DNA of 64,000 nucleotides from Nectonema munidae (taxonomy: Eukaryota > Nematomorpha > Nectonematoida > Nectonematidae). Positions within the stretch are counted from its first letter, which is position 1; each line of letters starts with the position of its first letter. The position numbers and the translations under genes are program-made. Of the stretch, positions 1 through 35,823 are shown piece by piece. The stretch lies in assembly GCA_030549495.1 (NCBI GenBank), contig JAUIRK010000970.1, positions 560,001 to 624,000 on the forward strand, written 5' to 3'. The notes beneath the pieces were generated by a model that was not told the origin of the DNA, made no database searches, and worked only from the letters and a program-made list of their open reading frames with translations.

Positions 1-689
1 CTTTTGGAACTCTGTCATACGCAAGGTTTTTTAAAGAGATAGTGAAACATAACCATCATAAATACAAGAGATGTACTGGAATGTGAATATGATAAAAACT
101 CCATGCAAAAATCAAAAAGTTGTTTCGGCTGTAAAACTATTAGCAAATAATTAATAGCATACTCAGAAAAAAATTACTTTCATAATAATATAAATTAGCA
201 TGGGGAATTTTAAATACCATCATATCTGTTGAAATAAACGATTAAATTTGAATATATTTAGAGCTAAACGCAATTTTTAAATTTTTACTTATCATCTTTC
301 TTAAAAATTCCCTACGATATATCAATATATCTAAATTATCGACTTTAACCCAAGTGATGAAAAAAGATATATAACAAGTCAAAAATTTGCATATAACTTT
401 TCAATTATTTAATAAAAAAAGCAAAATAAATTTGAAGAAAAAAATATATTTTTAATAATTCTATATTTAATAATAGTAGACATTGGGTTTAAATGAGATC
501 AAAAATTCATTCATAATATTTTTTGAAACAATCGTTTAAATGAAGAGTCTACATTTGCAACATTGAATTCTAACACTTTTTGCAAACTACACATTTTTTT
601 GGCGTTATAGAAATAGGTTTATGGTTGACATCATCTTTTCTTTGAGATTAAACAATTTGGTTCAGGTCTTGATTCGACATTAATTGAGA

Positions 690-2893
690 TTTCATATTTC
701 AAAAACATTCTACAAGAGCTATGCTGAAATCTTTTTGTCGTATGTTTGTAGAATGTATAAGAGAAAAAAAATTCCAAGTATAAACAACAGAAATATTAAT
801 TGCATTAATAATAAAATCAAGTTCCAATACCATTTTTTGCCAAATATGCTTTGCCGAAAGTCAGCAAACGCATCCATCATATCTACACCATCCATTTCAA
901 GATTATATGCATTTACAATATGCGTAAAAGGAACTAAAACGATATTTTTTCTTTTTACTCTTCTTACCAAGAGGCAGAACTCCTTCAACATTGCTACAAA
1001 GAGTATTTACTGAATTATCATGCCATTTAACAACTTCAACAACTCCATCTGATCTAAAGTCAAAAGAACCTCTTTTGAGTTTTTTTTATTTCTTTGGTGT
1101 CAATTAATGGACATTTATTCAACCTATTTTCTTATACACTTCCAGTTGATCTAAAAATTTTTTCTTTTAAATATTTCATTAATCATATAAATTAAAAATA
1201 TGATAATTAGAAGGAGTTTTACATACTTTTAGTAAAGAATTTACAACTCTACTACTCACCTCTACTTTTCTTCATATATTTTAACACAGTATGGTAGACC
1301 TGCTGAGCTGCAAAGAGTCCATATTTTATAACCAAATCTGCTGGGCTTTGATTTGATGAACTGTTTGCAAGAGTGTCTTCCAAAATACGACCATTGATTC
1401 GTCAATTGAAAATTTTTTATGCAAAACACCGAATTTTATCATCTTTAAATTTAGCAAATTGTATAAAGGTTTCACCTTTGCCATTTTTAAAAAGTTTGCA
1501 TTCTAGTTGAAAAGACTTAGACCAAAAATCTTTCTGAACTTCGAATATTGTGACCAGAGAGAAGTATTAATCCTAAGAACTTCAATATATCTTTATTATT
1601 TATATTAAACGAGGGATCGTTTTTATCTCGTTTTCCGTATTTGTTAGTTTCTTCTACTATCAAATTAACTATATCATCGAAAAAATAATTGTATAATTCA
1701 AATTAAGACAAAAGAAAAGGATGCAAATTTAGTAAGTCTTTCAAACGGTCTTTTTCAGTTGAAGTGAGAAAAGTTTTTGTTTTCAAATGTTTTTTTGCCA
1801 GTTAGGTGTAACTTTTTTTCTTCACTTGCTCTTCATCCACATCATCACCAAAATCTTCATTTACAAAAACATCCAATTCAAAGGCTACTTCTACGGGAAT
1901 ATTTAACATAATTTTCATTATCAACATCTCTATAACTATCTTCGCCCCCTTCAAGTGGGCCAGTTATAACAATATCAGTAACTTGATTTGATTCACTTTC
2001 AATCTCTTCTATTGCTGTTGTTGCTGGCCCCTAGATTATACTATCTTTATATGAGTATAATCTATCAGTTCAAAACAAGGCATTGTTTAAACTGAGAGAG
2101 TATTTCCATAAAAGCAAATACTCTCAGAGAAAAGTGTAAAATTTTGTTACACTTTCGCAGCAGCAGCGATAAACCATTGTAATTTCAGCCAACCCGCAAA
2201 AATCCACCATACGGTACTGCTGGCTTTTTGAAGGCTTCTACATATGGCTAGAAATAATATATATCTATTTATAATAATAATAATATGATATATAATACAT
2301 GTAAATGAGTTAGATCCAAGCTTCTGCTAAACGGTTTCCCCACAAAGTAAGTAGGTTAACTATTTTGCATGGCTTTGACCATAAGTGAATGGATTTGAGT
2401 GTCGTGAAAATACGTGGGCAGTTAAATAAATGATGAGTGTTGTGTGGGTGTTGATTGCAAACTGGACAGAGTGGATTTGTATGTGTTTTTAGATTTATCT
2501 TGTGAAGATATTCACGGAGCAATGGTGACTTGTTGGCTCTAAGTTGAGCAAGTGTATGTCTTAATTTAATTGATAATGTTTCTTCATATGTGTCGATTTT
2601 TGGTGGAGGAATATTTATGAGCTTGTTATGTTTGAGTGTGGAGAGATAGTCGGTTACCGCTAGTGTGTGTATTGCTTTGTTGACGCATGTTTGATTTTGA
2701 TTGTCTTCTTTGTTTTGACATGTGTCATAAAAGATAAGTTCGTTGTCTTGAAATATAGTATTTTTCATGTGTGTGGTTTTTGAGCGAGGTAGAACTTGTT
2801 TAATGGTTAATCCTACAAACTAAAAAAATCTTCTATTGCTTCTTTCAAATATCGAAAATATTTAATTTTGCCATAAAATAACTCCCGATCCAT
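690..2893 (-). mobile_element. piggyBac transposase remnant, split by a LINE
   Basis: Minus-strand coding remnants of a piggyBac-family DDE transposase. From the start (2893) it encodes MDRELFYGKIKYFRYLKEAI, then after the LINE at 2017-2828 the same frame resumes with EEIESESNQVTDIVITGPLE, an acidic N-terminal region. Further on are DDIVNLIVEETNKYGKRD with LKFLGLILLSGHN (1.55-1.68 kb), KRGSFDFRSDGVVEVVKWHD (about 1.0 kb) and YNLEMDGVDMMDAFADFR, the third catalytic Asp block (about 0.87 kb). A cysteine-rich tail trace lies at about 0.57 kb. Several stops and frame changes are present, so it is inactive. No TTAA-flanked ends were identified, and it is a different subfamily from the element at 36.9-43.7 kb. 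Confidence 0.8.
2017..2828 (-). mobile_element. 5'-truncated LINE (I/Jockey-like), copy 1
   Basis: The 3' end of a non-LTR retrotransposon. Its last ORF (2768-2310) has LRHTLAQLRANKSPLLREYL and the zinc-knuckle-like CPVCNQHPHNTHHLFNCP, typical of the C-terminus of Jockey/I-type LINE ORF2. The 3' end carries a CAACAAC-type tail. The insertion is bounded by a 12-base target duplication TCTTCTATTGCT at 2005-2016 and 2829-2840. A near-identical 3' end lies at 17167-17499. Confidence 0.88.
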
Positions 2894-2998
2894 TTTAAAA
2901 ACATGGAAAATATAAATTTCAAAAAAACAAATTAAAAATAATCAAATTAAAAAAATATATTTCAAAATACAGTAGATAAAATTTTTTTATTAGATTAT

Positions 2999-3355
2999 CC
3001 CAATGTCTACATATGTAGACCTAATATTGAAACAAATAAAAAATATTAGAATACAATATTTTCAAAACATTTTATTATTTTTTAATATGTCTTATTTAAT
3101 ATTTATGAAAGTTTCGGTCTAGTGTTGATTTATTTTGACCTTTCTTCAACATTTTTATGATTAGTCTAAATTACAAAGAAATTTGAAAAATCCTAGAATT
3201 TATATTGCTCTCACTTATTAAATAATCAAAATTTTCGTTTTATTTTTTTATGTAGTAAAAAATCTATTTACTATTATGATAAAACAAACAAAAATTTGTA
3301 AAAAAAATTACTTTTTTTTGATTAAATCATGTTTGAAATAAAGGTCTAAACATTG
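2999..3355. repeat. possible small inverted-end element
   Basis: CCCAATGTCTACATATGTAGACC at the left (first 20 bases already palindromic inside) and GGTCTAAACATTGGG at the right. A third matching end, GTAGACATTGGG, stands at 480-491. No clear target duplication, so this is only a candidate MITE. Confidence 0.35.
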
Positions 3356-3694
3356 GGCTAATATGGCTTGAAATGTAAACAAAAACAAAAGTACATACAA
3401 TATAGAAACATAGTTGAAAAAATAACTTCAAGAAAGCTATCAATATATAAGGAATATAGCATTCCACTTCTATAAATTAATCTCATTTACTTGTGAAATC
3501 TCACAATGCAATGAAAGTATAATATTTCTATAAGAAACGAACAAAGTTTTCAAACCTATTAATGCCCAACGCTGCGAACACGCAACCTAAAATATCTATA
3601 TATTTTTAGTGTAATGCTGTGTTGTGTCAAATTATAGAAAATGATAGAAAGAGAAATCATGAGTGAAGTAAAAATAAACTTTAGAAAGGCATAC

Positions 3695-27262
<23,568 letters not shown>

Positions 27263-27926
27263 CTATTAAAACAAAAACGATTAAATACACTAAAAATACA
27301 TTTATTGCAATCCTTTGAAATCGAGATGAAGACAAAAATGAGTGAAAAAATATGAAAATGAAGTACAGAATAATTCCACTATTTATCACTTGTAATGAAC
27401 AAAGTATTTTTACTTCTTAACAAAAGATTCCTCGGTTAAAAAAAATGTTTTATAGATCATTACAGTAATTCATAAACTTTTTCATCTAATTGCAGAAATG
27501 ATTTAACGTTAAATTAAATAAGTCATAATAATATAAGTAATATAATACCCTGAGTAAACTTCGCCTAAATCAAATGTTTAACACCTTGAAAAAAGTGAAC
27601 TTATGCGAAGTCCAACTTAAATGAATTTTTTCTAGAAAGCCCAAAAATACAAAAACAAAATTAGAAATTAATTTTTTTAAATAGTCTGTAATTAGCTTTT
27701 ATTTAATATTTAGATGAAATTTTTTAAAAGAATGCATCCGGGGTGTTAACTAGACCCTAACCTAACCCTCAAAAGGCCCCTTCCTAATTGAGACTAGCAA
27801 TGCATTTTCTCAATTGTATAACTGTCATTAGTGTTAATTCTGGTAATTAGATAAAATAGTTTCATGTTGTTGCTTTAAAAATATGCAAATGGTATTTTAT
27901 TTAAAAATGAGAGATTAATTTGCTTA

Positions 27927-28089
27927 GGGGTCGTTCACAATTGACGTCAACTAAAACGGGGGGGGGGGGGTATCCAAAGTTGACATAAGTCAATTTTGTT
28001 AAGTGATGATATATCTAAAAGTTGACATAAGGGGGGGAGGGGGTTGAAATTTATCAAAAAAAAGGTTGACGTCAATTGTGAACGATCCC
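27927..28089. mobile_element. Harbinger-like MITE, 163 bp
   Basis: Near-perfect inverted ends GGGGTCGTTCACAATTGACG and GGGATCGTTCACAATTGACG (both continue TCAAC), flanked by TTA on each side (27924-27926, 28090-28092). A 3-base TTA duplication fits PIF/Harbinger. Inside is a long G run (from 27958) and two AAGTTGACATAAG repeats. A related single end lies at 8521-8556. Confidence 0.8.
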
Positions 28090-28092
28090 TTA

Positions 28093-29589
28093 CTAGCAAA
28101 TTTGTCGTGTATACATTTGGTGTTTTTAAATAATACACTGAGATTCAAAGTTAGTTATAATTACTATGTTAACAGTGGCATACCAAGAGGGCGATTGGGG
28201 CGGTACACCCCGGTTGCAGAATGTATATGTATTAATAAATCATCAATAAAAATTTTAACGAGATATTTTAGACTTAAATAGTAATGTAAAAATGTAATTC
28301 CAATAGATTTATATAATTCGCATCTTTTGAAGCTAGAAGGATTATTTAATTAGAAAAAAACCTAAATGCCTCATAATACTCAAAAGAGTTTTTTTTCATA
28401 CTGGAATTTTTGCTTTACTTTTTTGATGGATCTTTATATTGAAGAGTGGAAAATAGTTTTTGTTTTCTTAAAGTAAAATTTCAGTTTAGATCTAAATTTG
28501 TAGTATTTCCATTTTTATTTTTATATAAATCATGATAACATCTAGAATAATTCAACTAAAATCAAAGTTTTTTGTTGAATTTCACTTTCAAAATGTAAAA
28601 CTATATCCACGGCTTCAGCAAATAATTATTTTTATTATCATCGTTATGAGATATATGAGATAAGCATATTTTAGAATGTTAAAAATAATACAAACGTGAA
28701 TCGCAGTGCTACAAAACATATAGCAAGTATGTTTGTTTACTACGATAGAAGGAAAAGAAATATTAAGTTAGGTAGCATAAAATGAACTTCTTGACATTGT
28801 TCCTCTACAGAATGCATACTTTTTTGTAAGTTATGCCAATAATTTATATTAAAATTTTTTAATTTGTATTTATTTATATAATATATAATCATAAAGTATG
28901 GTGATGAGACAATGATTCTTTTGATTGAAATGGGTGTGGTAATATCAATGATACAATTATATCAAAAAACAGGTATAAAAGTGAAGTAGCCAATAAATAG
29001 AACCAGCGGGGAGAAAAGCTTTTATGATGAAAAAGGGGGTCGGGGTAAAAAATTTTAATATAAATTAATTTTTATGGGAATGGGGCAGAAATTTTACAGG
29101 AAATGGAGTTACTGTGTGTCGAGCCTACTAGACTCTTGGCTTAGTCTATCAACTGTAAGTCATAAGTTAGTATTTCTTATTAGATCATCATGTATTTTGG
29201 TTTCAATACTCAACATTATCAGCAGGATCTAACATATAGAGAAACTTAGTGAAGATATAATAGGATACTTATATTAGAATATTAAAAGTTTTAATGATAC
29301 TTCATTACAAATTTGGGGCCCATCCATCATTGGAAAACTTTCGAGATTTTCGGCTAAAGGCATAGTAATTTTGAAAAAATAAATAAATAAACTAGAGCTG
29401 ATACATAATAAAATAAATTTAATTAAAAAAATTAATATAAAAAAATATAAAATATAAGTAAATTAAGATTTTTAGATATATTTAGATTTAAGTGGATGAA
29501 TAAAATTTTAAAAATAAATAAAATAATTATTTCCATAAATAAGATAGATATCATTGAATGTTCATAATAAAGCAGGATCATCCTTATTA
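28093..29589. other. unassigned AT-rich DNA
   Basis: About 1.5 kb, no open frame of note, no recognisable repeat ends. Confidence 0.5.
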
Positions 29590-29781
29590 TGGATAAAAAG
29601 ATCATATTTACACTTAAAATATTATATTATTAATGACTAATATTTTAAATTTCAACACTTTTTACATTCTATGAATAAACATACAACCAACTCTTCCTTC
29701 CTTTTATCCCATCATATTACACTGTACTATACGTTCCCCCAACAATCTATTATTCTGCGTATATACTCTTTATATCGTCCA
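29590..29781 (-). repeat. LTR-like end of the BEL/Pao element
   Basis: A 192-base repeat, on the minus strand starting TGGACGATATAAAG and ending TTATCCA, directly after the BEL/Pao coding remnant. A second copy at 7166-7361 is about nine-tenths identical by eye. TG...CA ends and position support an LTR; boundaries are inferred. Confidence 0.65.
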
Positions 29782-32700
29782 TAAAATTTCCTTTATTCAT
29801 TAACACTAAACTTTAAATTATAAATTTCGCAATCTATCACTTTACCATCTTTTCTCCAAGTGTGTCTCATTAAGATTTTTGCTGTTATCATGTATGGTGC
29901 TAACAATTTTATAGGATCAAAGATCCCATCAATCAGACTCAAAATCAATCTCCTTGAAAAATTAAAATTAGTAAATGCTTTTTCAAAATCATGCTTTAAT
30001 TTAAATTTAAAAGTGTCATCACTTACATTCCAGCATATACCCAAAATTTTATTAGATTGATTTGCTTTAAACTCACGCGAAGCCTTACTACCCGAGAAAA
30101 CCGAATTTTTAATGAAGAAATTGCCTTTTGACAAAACATTTGAAATTTGATTAGTGACTTTTATAAGATTTGCTTTGATCATGCAAGAATCTATTATGTC
30201 GTCAACGTAAGACTGCTGAATGATGATATTTTCAATGTTCTTGTCATTTGACAGTTTAGCTGTTTTCCTAAGAGCAATTATGCTTATTGCAGCTGCTGGT
30301 GAATCTCCAAAATAATTTACTACTACCATAAACTCTCATGGCTCAATGTTGAGAAAATTTCGCCATAAAAATCGATGAGTGTGCCACTCTAGAGGGGTGA
30401 TCTTTATTGTATGGTACATTTTTTAATGTCTCCTGCAAAAGCGTATTTACCTTCTATAAATCTTATTAAGACTTCTAAAAGATTATTTATCATTTTTGGC
30501 CCTTTGTACCAATAATCGTTTAGTGAATGTCCTCTGTATTTAGCGGATGAATCAAATACTACACGCAGGGGAGTAGATTCGTTGTCTTGTTTGATTACTT
30601 CTCTATGTGGTATATAATAAACTTGGCCATTCCACTTCTTATCTTCATCATCGAGTCCTTTTATTACCTCTCTCTTCAACATGTTTTCAATTTCTTTATT
30701 ATAGGCTTCACAAACTTCTCTGCCTATTTTTTGCAATCTTTTCTCGGTTCCTAATAATCTATGAAAGATATAATCCTTATTATTAGGCAACTCCGCAGGA
30801 TCCCTTTTCCATGGATAGGTAACGGTCGACAGGTTATGGTGATGCGAGAAATTTTTTTCTATTATATACTTTTCCTTTTCTTCGCGTAAAGTCATGTTTG
30901 TAAGACCTCGTGCACACTGTCCACATCTGCACCCTCCGCATTTAGACACTCTACTCCCATCGCTTCTGTCCTAAAGAAATCCTGAATCATGCTAGTGCAA
31001 ATATGATAATTTTTAATGCGCAAACATTTATTCTCATCCTTAATGCTCTTTCCCCAAATAACTTTTCCAAATGAACATTCTGACAACGTTAACTGCCCAC
31101 TCTGGCTCAGTGGCCATGGGTGTAGAGAAGAGTAGTCACTTCCTAATAATAACTCAACTTCTACCACTGGTCTTTTAACATCATTTGCTAGAAGATTAAA
31201 TGGCTTAACTAAGATATCTAAATCTACCCTTTCTAATTCAGCTAATATTTTCTCTACCCCGTAGGCACAGATAACTTTTAAATGATTATTTCTATCTACA
31301 AGTGGAACTTCATAAATCTTACCCTTCAACATTTTATTGTCGTTACCGACAGTGGTTATATTTAGGCTGTATTTTCGCAATGCTCTAAATTTCATTCTCT
31401 TTGCTGTAAGATTTAAAACTAAAGAAACAGTTGACCCGCTATCAAACATCAGATTAATGGTTTGATGTCTACCACCGTATAAGGAAGAACTGTGTCAGTC
31501 ACACTGCCTGAACCTTGCTTCGCAGCAGTATGCACAAATCCCTCGTTCATACAAATATGATGCATGGCAGGGTGATGATTCTGAAAGCAATTCCTTATAC
31601 TACAACGTCTCTTAAAGGAACAAATACTTATGTTATGGTTAGTTCCTAAACACAACGAACATAATTTAACTTTAAAAGCAAATTTTTTACGTACCTCTAG
31701 ACTTGAATAAATGAAACTGGATCTATAAAATCTAGTTTCATGAGTGTTAGAGTTATGCCATGCGCATTTCTTGCTTCTAAGTTGTTTCACATCTAAAATA
31801 CTCCAGGAAGGATACTTTGAACCCTGTTTAGTCACCCCAGTAAAATTAATTGGGTTCTTAATCTTATCTCTTGTACTTCCTTCGTACGCATGCATGCATT
31901 TTTGCACCTTCAACTCAGTCGTAAGAAAAATCATCATCTCTTCAAATTTATCCACACTCTTAGTGTTACAAAAATGTCTATACCAATTTAATCTTATACT
32001 GCGTGGCAACTTTTCTTCTACAATGGAAACCGTGTTGGAGTTTTTAATTTCATATGCTAAATTAATAAACTCTAAATCTAAAATCGCTCTTTTAAGAATA
32101 TTTACGAATTCACAAAAGTTTTTATGATCACCTGGTTTTAATACTTGCTGACTTTTAATATCATTGACAATGCTAGAAACTACTAAGTGGGGATTATCAT
32201 ATCTTGTATCTCAATTTAAAAACATTTCCTCCACGTCATCTCTGCAACATCTGACTAAACTTAAGGGAGTCTCGCCTAGCAAAGTTTTTAGTATTAGCGG
32301 TGCCGTTCTTGCACCATACACTGGCAAAATGTGTCGAAAAAAGTCACGTTTAAAAGGTAAGTATTCCCTAATGTTACCTTCAAACTTTCTCATCTTTGGC
32401 AATTCAAAACTTATCATGTTTTGAATTGGGTTAGAGCGATTACCTTTATGCTTTTCAGAAACTAATACGTAACAGTATGCTAGCAACGCCATTGAATCAT
32501 TTTTTAAACTTTCGAACGTTTCGTCAAAAATAAGCGCACGTTCTTCAATTAAATTCTCATGAAAACTTATCATATCTTTTAAATCGCTATACATACCTTC
32601 CTCGCAGTTATTTGCAATCTTAATAATTCCTGTTAAACCTACCAATTTATCTTTACATAATGAAATTTTTGAATTTAGTACTTTAATTGATTCTTTTAAA

Positions 32701-32890
32701 TTGATAATATAAGAATCAAGGTTAGCTTTAGAGGTTGAATACCTTTCATACACTTCTGAAATCCATTCATCCTCGTCCCGACTACTGCTATACTCCTTGT
32801 CCCCTTCAACGACTTCGTTGTAAAGAACCTCTAAATTCTCTTGCGCATACCTCAATTCTTTTAAATCTTTTACGGCCATGCTCACCGTTT
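29590..32890 (-). mobile_element. BEL/Pao retroelement, broken, 3' part deleted
   Basis: A minus-strand BEL/Pao element. Parts in order: gag with the DUF1759-type motif FEGNIREYLPFKRDF (about 32.4 kb), a cysteine/histidine knuckle region (about 31.6 kb), an aspartic protease with a DSGS motif (about 31.4 kb), reverse transcriptase (about 30.3-30.9 kb, with a YVDD box near 30.2 kb) and the start of the A17/DUF1758-type region (about 29.9 kb). No integrase is recognisable. The lower-coordinate end joins directly to a 192-base LTR-like repeat (29590-29781). No matching LTR was found above 32.9 kb. It is a broken fossil with several lesions and at least one large deletion. Confidence 0.85.
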
Positions 32891-34391
32891 TGTCTATTTT
32901 TTTTACAAAAACTAGTCAACTCTCGCTTAGCAATAACTCTCTTGTGCATTGTGAGAAAATAACTTACAGTAAATTAACACTTTAAAAAATACAATGTGTT
33001 GAAAAATAATGTATATTGGTATAGATGGCAAGTTACTTCAAACTTCAGGAAAATCTCCAATACTGCCTCGGTTACAAGATCTTCAACTTCTAGGAATCTT
33101 TTAAACTGAATTTGGAACCAGCTCCCTTTAGGATTTAGGAAACTTCTTGGATTGTTACGCGAATTGTAGCGTAGATAAGAATTTATTAATCAAAAAAGAA
33201 ATATACAGGAATCTTGGATGAAGTTTCCAGGGCTATTCTGGCTCTACTTTAGAAACATTGCATCCAAGAAGTTTTTCCCATGTATATTGCGTTAAATTGT
33301 CAGAAGTAAAATCGTTTCTTGGCTGTGTTATAATATATGTGTATGTATATTATAGATGTGTGGTATGGTTACGATGTAAAGCTGCAAGGCCTTAGTGTAA
33401 AAAAGAAGTGTGGCTTAGATAGGATAAAAGTACAGCATTGTGATGGTATAAATTAGCATGATATAAATAACATCGATTTAACACTTATTTGCATAAAATA
33501 TAAAAAAACAATTAACGATACAATCAACATATATTATGTTACAACAGGGAACCGCTTATGATATGAGCACAGTATATAATCATAAAAAATAGGAATAATA
33601 ATAGATAACGTATCAGTATATGAAAAGTTAACTTAAATAAATAAGATAAAAAATAAAGTATAGGTATTACAGAATGAATAAATGGATAAGTATCAATATA
33701 TTTGCAATAATTTTATTTGATGTGTAGATTCCGTAACTTGAGAAAACAAACGAAGATAAGCTATTACGAGAAAGAACTTTTAACTATTATATTTTAAAAA
33801 TATAAAATTAGCAGTTATTTTTTCTTTCCATTAAAGATGTCAGAATTCTTCCTGTTTTTTTTTATTTTTCTTTAAATACTTTATTTTGTTAAATTTGCTT
33901 ATTTTATTTATGAGTGTCTAACTTTTCCTTTGACAATTAAATTTCTTCTATACGAAAACATTTTATTTTCCGATAATTTTTTTACAATCTGGTAACAACC
34001 CTTAAATTTAATCATAAATCTTTGTTTAACCATCTTCAATGCACCACTGCCCTCTCCACCAATAAGTTTAAAATCAAAAATGATTAAAAGCACCAATTTT
34101 ATATTAAGTTGCAAATATATATTTTGAACAAAATGAAGAAAATACATAATTATATGACCTTTTAACTTTTTTTTACATTTGCGAATCATTTTAAACCCCG
34201 TCTCTTGTCTTGATTTTAACCCTTTTACTTTTTTTAATGCAGGGCATCCAGAATTAGTTTATCCCCTTCCTGAACTCGGAAACTTCATATATATATCATC
34301 CCTTAATATATAATTTTTTTTGTATATTTTTGCAGGACCATACTATTATATCAATAATGTTTATTAACGATAAGATCAAGAATTTCGCAGT
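32891..34391. other. unassigned DNA above the BEL/Pao element
   Basis: Would be expected to hold the second LTR, but nothing here matches 29590-29781. Otherwise featureless and AT-rich. Confidence 0.5.
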
Positions 34392-34395
34392 TTAA

Positions 34396-35030
34396 TCCTG
34401 TTAGTCATGGGCAAAATTTGACCTCTTGGGTGATGGGGAGGGGTCTTTTACGTCCCTGCTTTTCTTAGTCTTAAAAGTTTGTTACATATATATTTAATCT
34501 GATATATTTCAAATATTTAGAATCTAATGGTGAAGTTGATTTTTTATGAAAACCTATAAAACCTGTCAAAAAATGATTTAAATATGACAGCTCATCTCAA
34601 AATTAAATTTTTACACATATATCCATTCTTGTATTCTGAATCTAGTGATGATGTTCATTTTTTTAATGACAATCGGTCAAAAAAGATTGAAATATGACAG
34701 CTCATCTCAATATTAAATTTTTTATTGAAATACTTATAAAAAAATTTACACATTTATACCCATTTTCAAGTATGTTCAGTTTACTAGTGTTTTTCATTTT
34801 TATGAAAATTGGTCAAACCTGTTAAAAAAGATTTAAATATCACAGCTCATGTCAAAATTAAAATTTATATTATAAAAAGTTTTTTATACATATAATATAC
34901 CTATTTTCAAGTATGTAGAATTTAATAATGATTTTCATTTTTTATGAAAATCAATCAAGACTGTCAATTAATGTCCAATATATAAACTTCAAAATAAATT
35001 TTACTTCCAATATTTCTCTGTCAATTATTT
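34396..35030 (+). mobile_element. left-end fragment of a related piggyBac element
   Basis: A TTAA (34392-34395) is followed by TCCTGTTAGTCATGG, similar to the CCCTATTAGTGACG end of the 36.9 kb element. About 100 bases inside begins an array whose units share TGACAGCTCA and AACCTGTCAAAAAA with that element's subterminal array. No transposase or right end is seen before ROMO1, so I read it as a truncated or internally deleted relative. The right boundary is approximate. Confidence 0.5.
34503..34975 (+). repeat. subterminal tandem repeat, about four units
   Basis: Four diverged units of roughly 110-145 bases, each with a pattern like TTCAAGTATGTAGAATTTA, a TTTTTATGAAAATC block, CCTGTCAAAAAA and ATGACAGCTCA. 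They share core motifs with 36990-37410. Confidence 0.75.
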
Positions 35031-35823
35031 TCTTAATTTATTTAAAAATCAACGTTTGGTGTTTAATTCATTCAAACTATTTCATAGTACTTCCATCGTT
35101 TTGACTACAAATTCGTTATCTGCTGTTAATTTCTACGTCATTTCTTCTATACTTTATACAATATGTAATTTCGCTATTCATTCTATGATACTCCTTTCTT
35201 GCTAGCTCTTCTTTCATCAGAAATTTATTTTCTTCAATCTATGTTCGAAAAAACTTTATTAAGGATTTATTTCGAACAGATTTTACACGCTCTCAAACCA
35301 TTCTGATTAAAGAATCTTAATGATCTTAGGCTTTTTTATCACTATCTTGTATTTTATTAACAGGTGATATGAACAGATATTCAGCTTAAATATTTGGCAA
35401 CCAATCCCAGTTCAAAATTAATTTGAAAACTCTCTGATAAACTTGAATGAAACCTTAATTTTTTCAAACAAAAGTTAATTTTTTAAATAAAAATTAAATC
35501 GAAATCCGCTTTTTTTGAGAATCAAAAAATGTTGATTTTACTGTACAAAGTTTTCATATCGTTCCTTCCAGCTTTGTGGGGAAAATATCCGACTTAATGT
35601 GAAGATAACTCTTCATTTCCGACTTTGACTAAAGAAGGGCCACTCCATATGCTTACAAAAGTTAAACTATTTTCCCCATTATTTTTAACTTATAAAACCG
35701 ATTTCAACTCCTAAATTTTACTAAATACCGACTCCCACTCATATTCCTTTCTTTCTAACCCTGTTGATAACTACTTTTTTTTAAATATAAATATCAGTAT
35801 CTTTTCTAGACTTTGAAAATTAA

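Noticed and set aside
719-991. Membrane protein encoded by the hydrophobic minus-strand ORF
   Set aside because: The hydrophobic run is the helical segment following GVDMMDA in piggyBac transposases, part of the remnant at 690-2893.
34503-34975. CRISPR-like or satellite array
   Set aside because: Units are diverged, have no constant short repeat with unique spacers, and share motifs with the neighbouring piggyBac subterminal array.
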